DNA of 64,000 nucleotides from Pseudomonas monsensis (GCF_014268495.2 NZ_CP077087.1:6250001-6314000); one strand, 5' to 3'; shown: positions 51,543-60,748, counted from the first letter of the stretch. Notes: generated by a model not told the origin, from the letters alone. Made by a program: numbers and translations.

Positions 51543-52007
51543 TCAAACCGGCAAGCTGGTCGTGGACTTGATCTCCGACAACGCCACAATCGAGTTCACT
51601 TCCTGAATCCCCGGCACCAGCGACAGCTTCTCGAAAAAGAATCGCTCATACGCTTCGATATCCGCCGCAACAATGCGCAACAGAAAGTCCACCGCGCCCA
51701 TCAGCACATAACACTCCAGCACTTCCGGAAAACCGCGAATCGCCTCGGTAAACTCGGTGAAGTTGGAACGCCCATGTGCGTTGAGTTTGATCTCGGCGAA
51801 AATCTGCGTGTTCAGCCCGATCTTCTTGCGGTCGAGCAAGGTCACCTGGCCACGAATGATCCCCTCCTCCTTCATCCGTTGGATCCTTCGCCAGCATGGC
51901 GACTGCGACAGCCCCACCTGCTCGGCGATCTGCGCGCTGGACAGCGAAGCGTCCTCTTGCAGCAACGCGAGTATCTTGCGGTCGTAGGCGTCCAGCTCGC
52001 TGCGCAT
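51543..52007 (-). CDS. Lrp/AsnC-family transcriptional regulator
   Basis: DNA-binding regulator of 154 residues with the normal family layout: N-terminal helix-turn-helix (DAYDRKILALLQEDASLSSA, then QIAEQVGLSQSPCWRRIQRM), and a C-terminal RAM domain that senses an amino acid (VLECYVLMGAVDFLLRIVAA and VPGIQEVNSIVALSEIKSTT). It is divergent from a small gene at 52134. A perfect inverted repeat lies 31 bp upstream of its own start, consistent with autoregulation. The regulated pathway is unknown. Confidence 0.93.
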   Translation of the reverse strand: MRSELDAYDRKILALLQEDASLSSAQIAEQVGLSQSPCWRRIQRMKEEGIIRGQVTLLDRKKIGLNTQIFAEIKLNAHGRSNFTEFTEAIRGFPEVLECYVLMGAVDFLLRIVAADIEAYERFFFEKLSLVPGIQEVNSIVALSEIKSTTSLPV

Positions 52008-52037
52008 AGAAAAACCTCAGATATAAGATTTTGCGAA

Positions 52038-52054
52038 TTGATCAGGTCGATCAA
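52038..52054. promoter_or_regulatory. Inverted repeat TTGATC-AGGTC-GATCAA
   Basis: Perfect 6-5-6 inverted repeat between the Lrp-family gene and the divergent small gene. It is a candidate binding site for the Lrp protein. Confidence 0.45.
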
Positions 52055-52133
52055 TCATCAATAACACCGATCTTAGCCAAGAAATGCCCGGCGCCGAATG
52101 TAAAAATTCCTCCACTGATTCTGGAGCCCCGCC

Positions 52134-52472
52134 ATGCCGCACCTCGAAGCCGTCAACAGCCTCCCCACCCGTGCCGACGTCTGGCATGTCAACAACGCCC
52201 ACTGCCTGGCGCACTACCAACTGCTTGCCGAAGCCGAGCCGGATCTGTTGGTGCGTGTGCTGAACCTGTTCGCGCTGCAGTTTCTAACGCCCGAACAGGT
52301 CAACGTGCAGCGGCTCGACGATCTGCTGTCGATCGACATCGTCATGGGTGGCCTGAGCTGGCATCGCGCCCAGGTGATCGGGGAAAAACTTCGTAACCTG
52401 ATCAGCGTGTACTCGGTGAATCTGCAAAACACCGACGGGGCGTGGGATGCGCCCGCACAGGCGGCTGGCTGA
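52134..52472 (+). CDS. Small hypothetical protein
   Basis: Protein of 112 residues starting MPHLEAVNSLPTRADVWHVN. I do not recognise a family. It appears soluble and helical, with no signal peptide or membrane segment; HNxHCLAHYQLL-like and SIDIVMGGLSWHRAQVIGEK stretches carry several histidines. Coding is supported by codon usage like its neighbours, a GGAGCC site before the ATG, and its place divergent from the Lrp gene, which may control it. The next gene (GspE-type) follows after 90 bp on the same strand. Confidence 0.65.
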   Translation: MPHLEAVNSLPTRADVWHVNNAHCLAHYQLLAEAEPDLLVRVLNLFALQFLTPEQVNVQRLDDLLSIDIVMGGLSWHRAQVIGEKLRNLISVYSVNLQNTDGAWDAPAQAAG

Positions 52473-52562
52473 CAAATCCGGCAACGGCTTGGTCAGGTAG
52501 TGGCCCAACGGTCTGCGGGGCCACGGCTATCCTTTGCGAACTGACGTTCAAAAGGAGCCCGC

Positions 52563-54347
52563 ATGTCCGTTCAACTCGCCACTCAGGACCGCTGGCTGGA
52601 ACTCAACGATGTCTTGCGTGAACTGGTCGCCCAAGGGTTTATCAGCCAGGACTCGGCGGAGCAGGCGCTGAACGCGCGCCGTCGCCACGCCGCTCAGGGT
52701 CAGATGCATCCACTGGAGTTCATTGCCAGCCAGCAACTGGACGACCTCAGCCGTCCGGGCAAACACCTGGACCTGGAAAGCCTGACCCTGTGGCTGGCGC
52801 AACAGGCCGGCCAGCCGTACTTGCGCATTGATCCGCTGAAAATCAACGTCGCCGCCATCACCCCGCTGATGTCCTACGCGTTCGCCCAGCGGCACAGGAT
52901 CCTCGCCGTGGCGGTCGATCGCGATTCGGTGACCGTGGCCAGCGCCCAGCCCTACGTGAATGGCTGGGAAGCTGACCTGACTCACGTTCTGAAGCTGCCG
53001 ATCAAACGGGTGGTGGCCAACCCGGCGGACATCCAGCGCTTCAGCGTCGAGTTTTTCCGCCTGGCCAAATCGGTCAGCGGTGCCAGCAATGCCGATCAGC
53101 AAGGCGGCAACCTCGGCAACTTCGAACAACTGCTCAACCTCGGCGCCAGCGATCAGGAGCCGGACGCCAACGATGCGCACATCGTCAATATCGTCGACTG
53201 GCTGTTCCAGTACGCCTTCCAGCAGCGCGCCAGCGATATCCACATCGAACCGCGCCGCGAACAGGGCACGGTGCGTTTTCGCATCGACGGTGTCCTGCAC
53301 AACGTCTATCAATTCCCGCCGCAGGTGACCATGGCCATCGTCAGCCGCCTGAAAAGCCTCGGGCGGATGAACGTCGCCGAGAAGCGCAAACCCCAGGACG
53401 GCCGGGTCAAGACCAAGACCCCGGACGGCGGCGAGGTCGAGCTGCGCCTGTCGACCCTGCCCACCGCGTTCGGCGAAAAAATGGTCATGCGTATTTTTGA
53501 CCCGGAGGTGCTGCTCAAGGACTTTGATCAGCTTGGCTTTTCCGCCGACGACCTGCGCCGCTGGCAAGACATGACCCGCCAGCCCAACGGCATCATTCTG
53601 GTCACCGGACCGACCGGTTCGGGCAAGACCACCACGCTCTACACCACCCTGAAAAAACTGGCGACGCCGGAGGTCAACCTGTGCACCATCGAAGACCCGA
53701 TCGAGATGGTCGAGCCGGCGTTCAACCAGATGCAGGTGCAGCACAACATCGACCTGAGCTTCGCCGCCGGGGTGCGTGCGCTGATGCGGCAGGACCCGGA
53801 CATCATCATGATTGGCGAGATCCGCGATCTGGAAACCGCCGAAATGGCCATTCAGGCCGCACTGACCGGGCATCTGGTGCTGTCGACCCTGCACACCAAC
53901 GACGCGCCCAGCGCCATCAGTCGATTGCTTGAGCTCGGCGTGCCGCACTACCTGATCAAAGCCACGGTGCTCGGGGTCATGGCGCAGCGTCTGGTGCGCA
54001 CCTTGTGCCCACACTGCAAGGCGCCACTGACACTCGCCGAGGAAGACTGGCAAACCCTGACTCGGCCCTGGCAAGCGCCGCTGCCGGCTAATGCGCAGTG
54101 CGCCATCGGTTGCCTGGAATGCCGCGACACCGGTTATCACGGCCGCGCCGGGGTCTACGAGATCATGCAATTGAGCGACAGCCTCAAAGCCTTCATCACC
54201 CCGGACACCGACCTCACCGCGATTCGTCGCCAGGCCTTCAAGGAAGGCATGCGCAGCTTGCGGTTGTCCGGCGCGCAGAAAGTCGCGGCCGGCCTGACGA
54301 CCATCGAGGAAGTGCTGCGGGTGACCCCCCAGAGCGAGCAGAAATAA
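52563..54347 (+). CDS. GspE/PulE-family type II secretion or pilus ATPase (orphan)
   Basis: Cytosolic hexameric ATPase of 594 residues. An N-terminal GspE/PilB-type domain (about 1-180) leads to the ATPase core: Walker A GPTGSGKTTTLYTTL, Asp box EDPIEMVEPAFNQMQV, Walker B DPDIIMIGEIRDLETAEM and His box LSTLHTNDAPSAISR. A zinc-binding CM domain follows: CPHC...CLEC (spacing about 39 residues). No other secretion or pilus gene is next to it. I recall an orphan of this kind in P. aeruginosa (PA5210); its partner system is unknown. Confidence 0.92.
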   Translation: MSVQLATQDRWLELNDVLRELVAQGFISQDSAEQALNARRRHAAQGQMHPLEFIASQQLDDLSRPGKHLDLESLTLWLAQQAGQPYLRIDPLKINVAAITPLMSYAFAQRHRILAVAVDRDSVTVASAQPYVNGWEADLTHVLKLPIKRVVANPADIQRFSVEFFRLAKSVSGASNADQQGGNLGNFEQLLNLGASDQEPDANDAHIVNIVDWLFQYAFQQRASDIHIEPRREQGTVRFRIDGVLHNVYQFPPQVTMAIVSRLKSLGRMNVAEKRKPQDGRVKTKTPDGGEVELRLSTLPTAFGEKMVMRIFDPEVLLKDFDQLGFSADDLRRWQDMTRQPNGIILVTGPTGSGKTTTLYTTLKKLATPEVNLCTIEDPIEMVEPAFNQMQVQHNIDLSFAAGVRALMRQDPDIIMIGEIRDLETAEMAIQAALTGHLVLSTLHTNDAPSAISRLLELGVPHYLIKATVLGVMAQRLVRTLCPHCKAPLTLAEEDWQTLTRPWQAPLPANAQCAIGCLECRDTGYHGRAGVYEIMQLSDSLKAFITPDTDLTAIRRQAFKEGMRSLRLSGAQKVAAGLTTIEEVLRVTPQSEQK

Positions 54348-54415
54348 CCCGCCACGGAACCGGATCGGGGAACAACGATCCAACGCCGTAGTTAACCCCC
54401 AGGAGTCACCTAATC

Positions 54416-54733
54416 ATGCGTCTCAAACTTGCTGTTGCCACGCTGGCCTTGCTGTCCCTTCCCGTTGGTTCGGCCATGGCGGACAGCTTTTGGCGTAACG
54501 TCATCTCGTCCGGTGCCACCACCGGCTCGACCTACCTGACCTTCAAGGATCACAAGCTGATCATCGCCGCGCAGGACGATGCCGGCAGTTTCGTCGCCAG
54601 CGATGGCGGTATCCGCGGGCCGTACCTGGAAGCCGCGATGCAGAAAGTCCGCGCCGACAACCCGGGCCTGCAGGCCACGGACATGGAACTGGCGAACGCG
54701 ATTCTGGCGAAGAATGCGGTGGCGTCCGAGTAA
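54416..54733 (+). CDS. DUF2388 exported protein
   Basis: Periplasmic protein of 105 residues with a signal peptide (MRLKLAVATLALLSLPVGSA, cleavage before MADSFW or ADSFW). The mature part SFWRNVISSGATTGSTYLTF followed by KLIIAAQDDAGSFVASDGGI is the DUF2388 pattern. No known function. It lies 68 bp after the GspE-type gene on the same strand and has its own terminator. Confidence 0.88.
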   Translation: MRLKLAVATLALLSLPVGSAMADSFWRNVISSGATTGSTYLTFKDHKLIIAAQDDAGSFVASDGGIRGPYLEAAMQKVRADNPGLQATDMELANAILAKNAVASE

Positions 54734-54748
54734 GCCTGGCGCCGATAG

Positions 54749-54778
54749 AAATGCCGCTCGATTGAGCGGCATTTTTTT
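54749..54778 (+). terminator. Intrinsic terminator of the DUF2388 gene
   Basis: ATGCCGCTC-GATT-GAGCGGCAT is followed by seven T. Confidence 0.93.
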
Positions 54779-54807
54779 GCCTGTAATTCCCTGTTCACCA
54801 CACAAGC

Positions 54808-54829
54808 TCTGCAGGAGTGAGCCTGCAAT
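54808..54829. repeat. Degraded REP arm
   Basis: CTCTGCAGGAGTGAGCCTGC resembles one arm of the GTAGGAGTGAGCCTGCTCGCG class but lacks the end. A single arm between convergent genes. Confidence 0.55.
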
Positions 54830-54850
54830 GAAGCGGGGGGCACAGGGAGA

Positions 54851-57724
54851 TCAGCGGTAATCGTCCACCGGAACACAGGCGCAAAACAGATTGCGATCGC
54901 CATAAACGTTGTCCACCCGGTTCACCGCCGGCCAGTATTTATGCGCCTTGGTGTGCGCATCGGGGGTGATGCCCTGTTCGAGGCTGTAAGGCCGCTCCCA
55001 CACCCCGGTGACATCCGCCAGGGTATGCGGTGCGCGCTTGAGCGGGTTGTCTTCCGCCGGCCAGTTGCCGTTCTGCACTTCGGTGATTTCCGCGCGAATA
55101 CTCAGCATCGCGCCGATAAAGCGGTCCAGCTCCGCTTTCGATTCGCTCTCGGTCGGCTCGACCATCAACGTCCCCGGCACCGGAAACGACATGGTTGGCG
55201 CGTGGAAGCCGTAGTCCATCAAGCGCTTGGCAACGTCTTCTTCGCTGATCCCGGTCTGCGCCTTCAACGGCCGCAAATCGAGAATGCATTCATGGGCCAC
55301 GCGGCCGTTGCGCCCGGTGTAGAGCACCGGGAAGGCGCCAGATAAATGTTGCGCCAGGTAGTTCGCCGCCAGAATCGCCACTTCGCTGGCATCCGCCAAT
55401 TGCGGCCCCATCATCGCGATGTACATCCAGCTGATCGGCAGAATGCTCGCACTGCCCCACGGTGCTGCGCTGACCGCGCCGTTCTGCGCCAGCGGCCCGT
55501 CGATGGGCACCACCGGGTGATTGGCGACGAACGGTGCCAGATGCGCACGGATGCCGATCGGTCCCATGCCCGGTCCACCGCCACCGTGAGGAATGCAGAA
55601 TGTCTTGTGCAGGTTCATGTGCGACACATCGGCGCCGATGTCCGCCGGTCGCGTCAGCCCGACCTGTGCATTGAGGTTGGCCCCGTCCATGTACACCTGG
55701 CCGCCGTGCCTGTGGATAACTTCACAGATCTCGCTGATGCCCTCTTCGTACACTCCGTGGGTCGATGGATAGGTCGCCATCAGGCACGACAACTTGTCCC
55801 CGGCCTCCGCCGCTTTCGCCTTCAAATCCTCGAGATCGACGTTGCCCGCCTCGTCGCACTCGACGATCACCACGCGCATCCCGGCCATCTGCGCCGAAGC
55901 CGGATTGGTGCCGTGAGCCGACGACGGAATCAGGCAGACATCCCGCGCGCCCTGCTGCCGGCTCTCGTGATATTTGCGAATCGCCAGCAGCCCGGCGTAC
56001 TCGCCCTGAGCCCCGGAGTTGGGCTGCATGCAGATCGCCTCGAACCCGGTGATCGCGCACAGCCAGCGCTCCAGTTCTTCGATCATCAAGGTGTAACCGA
56101 CCGCCTGCTCCCGCGGCGCGAACGGGTGCAGGTTGGCAAATTGCGGCCAGGTGATCGGGATCATCTCGCTGGTGGCGTTGAGTTTCATGGTGCAGGAGCC
56201 CAGCGGGATCATCGACTGGTTGAGCGCCAGATCCTTGTTCTCCAGTTGTTTGAGGTAGCGCAGCATCTCGGTTTCGCTGTGATGAGCATTGAACACCGGA
56301 TGGCGCAGGTAAGGCGTCTTGCGCTGGAGGGTGTCGGGGATGCCAGACACCAGGGTTTCTGCGTCCAGTTGCTCGACGTTCAGCCCATGATCAGCACCCA
56401 GCAGTACATCGAACAGCCTGGCCACTGTGCTTTCATCGCTGGTTTCATCGAGGCTCAGCCCCACTCGACCGCGCCCGAGAATCCGCAGGTTGATCTGCGC
56501 TGCCCTGGCGCTGTCGATGATCGCGCTCTGCGCGCCGCCGACGTCGAGGGTCAGGGTGTCGAAAAACTGCCCGTTGACCCGTTGCATCCCGTGGCGCTCA
56601 AGGCCCGCCGCCAGAATGCAGGTCAGCCGATGCACGCGCTGGGCGATGCGTTTCAAGCCTTGCGGCCCGTGATACACCGCGTAGCAACCGGCGATGTTGG
56701 CCAGCAGTACCTGCGCGGTGCAGATGTTCGAGTTGGCCTTCTCGCGACGAATGTGTTGCTCACGGGTTTGCAGGGCCATGCGCAACGCCACATTGCCTCG
56801 AGCGTCTTTCGACACGCCGATGATCCGCCCCGGAATCGCCCGTTTGTATTCATCGCGGCTGGCGAAAAACGCCGCGTGCGGGCCACCGTATCCCATGGGC
56901 ACGCCAAAGCGCTGGGACGAGCCGAACACCACATCCGCGCCCAGCTCACCCGGCGGCGTCAGCAACAACAGGCTCAACAGGTCCGTTGCAACGCAGGCCA
57001 GCGCCTGCTGCGCGTGCAACTGATCAATGACCGGGCGCAGATCGCGAATCTCGCCATGGGTGTCGGGATACTGCAGCAACGCACCGAACACCTGGTGCTG
57101 CTTCAAGTTATCCACAGCGTCGATGATCAGCTCGAAGCCGAAACCTTCGGCGCGGGTCTGCACCACGGAAATCGTCTGCGGATGACAGTTCTCGTCGACA
57201 AAAAACAGATTGCTCTTCGACTTCGCCACGCGTTTGGCCAAAGCCATGGCTTCCGCAGCGGCGGTGGCTTCGTCGAGTAACGAAGCGTTGGCCAGTTCAA
57301 GGCCGGTGAGGTCGATGGTCAGTTGCTGGAAATTCAGCAACGCTTCGAGACGGCCTTGGGCGATCTCCGGTTGATACGGGGTGTACGCGGTGCACCAGCC
57401 GGGATTTTCCAGCACGTTGCGCAGAATGACCGTCGGCGTCAGCGTGCCGTGGTAACCCATGCCGATCAGGCTGGTCCACACCTGGTTCTGCTCGGCATAA
57501 CCGCGCAACTTGGCGAGCGCCGCCTGTTCGTCGAGGGCCGGCGGCAAATCCAGCGCCCGATTCAGACGAATGCCCGGCGGCACCGTCTGCTCGATCAGTT
57601 CGGCCCGGCTGCCGAGGCCAAGGCTATCGAGCATCGCCTGCTGTTCGGCAGCGTCGGGCCCCAAATGGCGGCGCAGGAAGGCTTCGGGGTCGCGTAACTG
57701 GCTCAAGGATGGCAACTGGGACAT
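54851..57724 (-). CDS. gcvP: Glycine dehydrogenase (decarboxylating), P protein
   Basis: PLP enzyme of the glycine cleavage system; decarboxylates glycine and passes the aminomethyl group to lipoyl-GcvH. The 957-residue chain is the single-chain form, with two related halves. The PLP lysine is in HMNLHKTFCIPHGGGGPGMG, and the start MSQLPSLSQLRDPEAFLRRH, then YHGTLTPTVILRNVLENP, is standard. It is separated from gcvH and gcvT by a plus-strand DegT gene, whereas P. aeruginosa has them contiguous as I recall. No glycine-riboswitch pattern was seen near its start. Confidence 0.97.
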   Translation of the reverse strand: MSQLPSLSQLRDPEAFLRRHLGPDAAEQQAMLDSLGLGSRAELIEQTVPPGIRLNRALDLPPALDEQAALAKLRGYAEQNQVWTSLIGMGYHGTLTPTVILRNVLENPGWCTAYTPYQPEIAQGRLEALLNFQQLTIDLTGLELANASLLDEATAAAEAMALAKRVAKSKSNLFFVDENCHPQTISVVQTRAEGFGFELIIDAVDNLKQHQVFGALLQYPDTHGEIRDLRPVIDQLHAQQALACVATDLLSLLLLTPPGELGADVVFGSSQRFGVPMGYGGPHAAFFASRDEYKRAIPGRIIGVSKDARGNVALRMALQTREQHIRREKANSNICTAQVLLANIAGCYAVYHGPQGLKRIAQRVHRLTCILAAGLERHGMQRVNGQFFDTLTLDVGGAQSAIIDSARAAQINLRILGRGRVGLSLDETSDESTVARLFDVLLGADHGLNVEQLDAETLVSGIPDTLQRKTPYLRHPVFNAHHSETEMLRYLKQLENKDLALNQSMIPLGSCTMKLNATSEMIPITWPQFANLHPFAPREQAVGYTLMIEELERWLCAITGFEAICMQPNSGAQGEYAGLLAIRKYHESRQQGARDVCLIPSSAHGTNPASAQMAGMRVVIVECDEAGNVDLEDLKAKAAEAGDKLSCLMATYPSTHGVYEEGISEICEVIHRHGGQVYMDGANLNAQVGLTRPADIGADVSHMNLHKTFCIPHGGGGPGMGPIGIRAHLAPFVANHPVVPIDGPLAQNGAVSAAPWGSASILPISWMYIAMMGPQLADASEVAILAANYLAQHLSGAFPVLYTGRNGRVAHECILDLRPLKAQTGISEEDVAKRLMDYGFHAPTMSFPVPGTLMVEPTESESKAELDRFIGAMLSIRAEITEVQNGNWPAEDNPLKRAPHTLADVTGVWERPYSLEQGITPDAHTKAHKYWPAVNRVDNVYGDRNLFCACVPVDDYR

Positions 57725-57879
57725 GACGGGCTCTCTCTTGGCTGGCGCTCGGCGTCAATGCAACACGGTCAAACCAGCATAGCAGCCGATACCGACGCGC
57801 ACGGCTTGGCGGCAGAGGGGTTCCGGGGCATGCTGTAGCGCCTGCATCAGGCGTCCAACTTTCGGATGATCCAGTCCCC

Positions 57880-59022
57880 ATGAGCCAACTGCCGTTCCTG
57901 CCGTTTTCCAAACCCGTCATTGATGAAGCCACGATTGCCGCCGTCGGCGATGTGCTGCGCTCCGGCTGGATCACCAGCGGGCCGAAGGTCCAGGCCTTCG
58001 AAGCACAGCTGTCGGAATACTTCGGCGGGCGCCCGGTGCGCACGTTCAACTCCGGCACCTGCACCATGGAAATCGCCCTGCGCATCGCCGGCATCGGCCC
58101 GGGTGACGAAGTGATCACCACCCCGATTTCCTGGGTCGCCACCGCCAACGTGATCCTCGAAGTGGGCGCCACCCCGGTGTTTGCCGACATCGACCCGGTG
58201 ACCCGCAACATTGATCTGGACCAACTGGAAGCGGCGATCACCCCGCGCACCAAAGCGCTGATTCCGGTGTACCTCGCCGGTCTGCCGGTGGACATGCAGC
58301 GCTTGTACGCCATCGCCCGCAAACACAATCTGCGCATTGTTGAAGACGCCGCCCAAGCGTTGGGTTCGAGCTGGAACGGCCAGCGCATCGGCGCCACCGG
58401 CGATTTCGTGTCGTTCAGTTTCCAGGCCAACAAGAACGTTACCTGCTCCGAGGGTGGCTGCCTGGTGCTGAACACCCCGGAAGAAGCGCGGCTGGCGGAG
58501 AAGTACCGTTTGCAGGGCGTGACGCGCAACGGCTTCGATGGTCTGGACGTCGACGTGCTCGGTGGCAAGTTCAACATGACCGATGTCGCCGCCACCATTG
58601 GCCTGGGTCAGTTCGCGCATATCGAGGCGCTGACCGCCCATCGTCAGGAACTGGCCCGACACTACTTCAAATGTTTTGGCGATGACTTTGAAGCGACCTA
58701 TGGCGCGCAACTGCCGCCTGCGGACTTCACCCACAGCAACTGGCACCTGTTCCAACTGGTCCTGCCGGAACGCAAGGATGGCTTGCCGGCGCGAGCGACA
58801 TTCATGGAGCAGATGCAGGCACGCGGCATCGGCATCGGTTATCACTACCCGCCGATTCACTTGCTGAGCCTGTACCGCGAGCGCGGCTTCAAGGAAGGCA
58901 TGTTGCCGGTGGCGGAGCGGGTCGGACGGCTGATCGTGTCGTTGCCGATGTTCACCACCATGACCAAGGACGATGTCGAGCGTTCGGTGGCGGCGGTGAA
59001 AGCGGTATTGCGCGACGCCTGA
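57880..59022 (+). CDS. DegT/DnrJ/EryC1-family PLP aminotransferase
   Basis: Aminotransferase of the sugar-aminotransferase family, 380 residues. Motifs in order: LRSGWITSGPKVQAFEAQLS, FNSGTCTMEIALRIAGIGPG, VIPISW-like ITTPISWVATANVI, IVEDAAQALGSSWNGQRIG (the Asp that holds the PLP ring), and the PLP lysine in FSFQANKNVTCSEGGCLV. The family usually aminates nucleotide-linked sugars, but no sugar-nucleotide genes are nearby, so the substrate is open. It stands on the plus strand between gcvP and gcvH and shares a terminator with gcvH. Confidence 0.92.
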   Translation: MSQLPFLPFSKPVIDEATIAAVGDVLRSGWITSGPKVQAFEAQLSEYFGGRPVRTFNSGTCTMEIALRIAGIGPGDEVITTPISWVATANVILEVGATPVFADIDPVTRNIDLDQLEAAITPRTKALIPVYLAGLPVDMQRLYAIARKHNLRIVEDAAQALGSSWNGQRIGATGDFVSFSFQANKNVTCSEGGCLVLNTPEEARLAEKYRLQGVTRNGFDGLDVDVLGGKFNMTDVAATIGLGQFAHIEALTAHRQELARHYFKCFGDDFEATYGAQLPPADFTHSNWHLFQLVLPERKDGLPARATFMEQMQARGIGIGYHYPPIHLLSLYRERGFKEGMLPVAERVGRLIVSLPMFTTMTKDDVERSVAAVKAVLRDA

Positions 59023-59033
59023 TTGACGCCCAC

Positions 59034-59062
59034 AAAAAAGCCCCGAGAAATCGGGGCTTTTG
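59034..59062. terminator. Bidirectional terminator of DegT gene and gcvH
   Basis: AAGCCCCGAGAAATCGGGGCTT is flanked by A and T runs. Confidence 0.92.
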
Positions 59063-59078
59063 AAGTATTACAGTCTGC

Positions 59079-59462
59079 TTATTCGCCGATGGCCGCCTTG
59101 TAGCCGGCAGCGTCGAGCAGCTTGTCCAGATCAGCCGCGTTATCGGGCTTGAGCTTGAAGATCCACGCACCGTACGGGTCGGAGTTCAGCAGTTCCGGCG
59201 AAGCGCTCAGCTCTTCGTTGACGGCGGTCACTTCACCGGCAATCGGCGAGTAGATGTCGGAAGCGGCTTTCACCGACTCGACCACACCGGCCTGATCTTT
59301 AGCCGCATATTTGTTGCCCACTTCGGTCAACTCGACGAACACCACATCGCCCAGCGCTTCCTGCGCGTGATCGCTGATGCCCACGGTAACGGTGCCGTCG
59401 GCTTCCAGACGTGCCCACTCATGACTTTCGGCAAAACGCAGTTCAGCGGGGATATTGCTCAT
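59079..59462 (-). CDS. gcvH: Glycine cleavage system H protein
   Basis: Lipoyl carrier of 127 residues that shuttles the aminomethyl group between P, T and L proteins. The lipoyl lysine is Lys65 in GVVESVKAASDIYSPIAGEV. The ATG at 59462 (MSNIPAELRFAESHEWARL) is chosen; an ATG 15 bases earlier is possible. It follows gcvT by 48 bp on the same strand, so gcvT-gcvH form one transcript. Confidence 0.97.
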   Translation of the reverse strand: MSNIPAELRFAESHEWARLEADGTVTVGISDHAQEALGDVVFVELTEVGNKYAAKDQAGVVESVKAASDIYSPIAGEVTAVNEELSASPELLNSDPYGAWIFKLKPDNAADLDKLLDAAGYKAAIGE

Positions 59463-59510
59463 GCTCGGTGTCCTCAAGAAATTGTCAGCGGTCAGGCCCG
59501 CCGGAAAAGG

Positions 59511-60593
59511 TTAGATCAAGGTTTTGCCATGGCGCACGAAGGTCGGTTTGACCACCCGTACCGGATACCACTTGCCACGGATTTCCACTTCGGCGCGGTC
59601 GGCTGTGGCCATCGGTACACGCGCCAGGGCAATCGATTTGCTCAGCGTAGGAGAGAAACTACCACTGGTGATCTCTCCTTCGCCAACATCGGCGATACGA
59701 ACCACCTGATGGGCGCGTAAAACACCCCGCTCCTCAAGCACCAGGCCCACCAGTTTGTGCGCAACGCCGGCGGTTTTTTCCGCCGCCAGTGCCGCCCGCC
59801 CGATGAACTGCCGCGAGGCCGGTTCCCAGGCAATGCTCCAGGCCATATTGGACGCCAGCGGCGAGACATCTTGATGAATGTCCTGGCCGTAGAGGTTCAT
59901 CCCCGCCTCAACCCGCAGCGTGTCGCGGGCGCCGAGGCCAATCGGCGAAATGCCAGCACCGACCAGATCGTTGAAAAATCCCGGCGCCTGTTCGGCCGGC
60001 AAGGCGATTTCCAGCCCGTCCTCACCGGTGTAACCGGTGCGCGCGATGAACCAGTCGCCATCGACTTCGGCTTCGAACGGTTTGAGGTGCTGGATCAGCG
60101 TGGCGCGGGACTGGGTGACCAGTTCGGCGATCCTGTGCCGGGCCTGCGGGCCCTGGATGGCGAGCATCGCCAGCTCGGTGCGCTCGTGCAGTTGCACGTC
60201 GAACCCGGCCAGTTGTGCGTGCATCCAGGCCAGATCCTGATCACGGGTGGAGGCGTTGACCACCAGCCGATAACGGTCTTCGAGGCGATAGACGATCATG
60301 TCGTCGACGATGCCGCCACGCTCGTTGAGCATGGTGCTGTACAACGCCCGACCGGGGCGGTGCAGGCGTTCGACATCATTGGCCAGCAAATGCTGGAGCC
60401 AGGCCTTGGCCTGGTTGCCGGTAACGTCGATAACGGTCATGTGGGATACATCGAAGACCCCGCAATCGCGGCGCACTTCGTGGTGCTCCTCGACCTGCGA
60501 GCCGTAATGCAGAGGCATGTCCCAACCGCCAAAATCGACCATTTTCGCGCCAAGGGCGAGATGCAGGTCATACAGAGGCGTACGCTGTCCCAT
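59511..60593 (-). CDS. gcvT: Aminomethyltransferase (glycine cleavage T protein)
   Basis: Transfers the methylene carbon to tetrahydrofolate and releases ammonia. The 360-residue chain starts MGQRTPLYDLHLALGAKMVD, then FDVSHMTVIDVTG, RTGYTGEDGLEIALP, and the catalytic Asp in LGARDTLRVEAGMNLYGQDI. GAAGGAG lies before the ATG. gcvH follows. L protein (lpd) is not in the window. Confidence 0.96.
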   Translation of the reverse strand: MGQRTPLYDLHLALGAKMVDFGGWDMPLHYGSQVEEHHEVRRDCGVFDVSHMTVIDVTGNQAKAWLQHLLANDVERLHRPGRALYSTMLNERGGIVDDMIVYRLEDRYRLVVNASTRDQDLAWMHAQLAGFDVQLHERTELAMLAIQGPQARHRIAELVTQSRATLIQHLKPFEAEVDGDWFIARTGYTGEDGLEIALPAEQAPGFFNDLVGAGISPIGLGARDTLRVEAGMNLYGQDIHQDVSPLASNMAWSIAWEPASRQFIGRAALAAEKTAGVAHKLVGLVLEERGVLRAHQVVRIADVGEGEITSGSFSPTLSKSIALARVPMATADRAEVEIRGKWYPVRVVKPTFVRHGKTLI

Positions 60594-60719
60594 GGGTTTC
60601 TCCTTCCGGGCGTGGCGAAGGCGCGGACAGCCGCTGCACAGTTGAAAGCCTTGAAATATAAGGCTCTCAGCCGATTTCAGCGTACCGATCTGTCAGACGA
60701 ACCGCACCGAATGCCGCGC

Positions 60720-60748
60720 ATTGTAGCCGCATGATTCAGGACTGACGA
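60720..60748 (-). promoter_or_regulatory. Probable gcvT promoter
   Basis: On the minus strand TCGTCA (-35-like) and TACAAT (-10-like, 60725-60720) are 17 bases apart. The promoter abuts the iron permease stop codon. Sequence match is moderate. Confidence 0.4.

Noticed and set aside
52548..54383. 611-codon open frame antisense to the GspE-type ATPase
   Set aside because: Shadow of a real gene; no start context and no family motifs.
55346..57280. 644-codon open frame antisense to gcvP
   Set aside because: Shadow frame with biased Arg/His/Gln composition; gcvP is intact on the other strand.
60594..60748. Glycine riboswitch upstream of gcvT
   Set aside because: The tandem aptamer core and its conserved purine-rich joints are not visible, and the leader is short.
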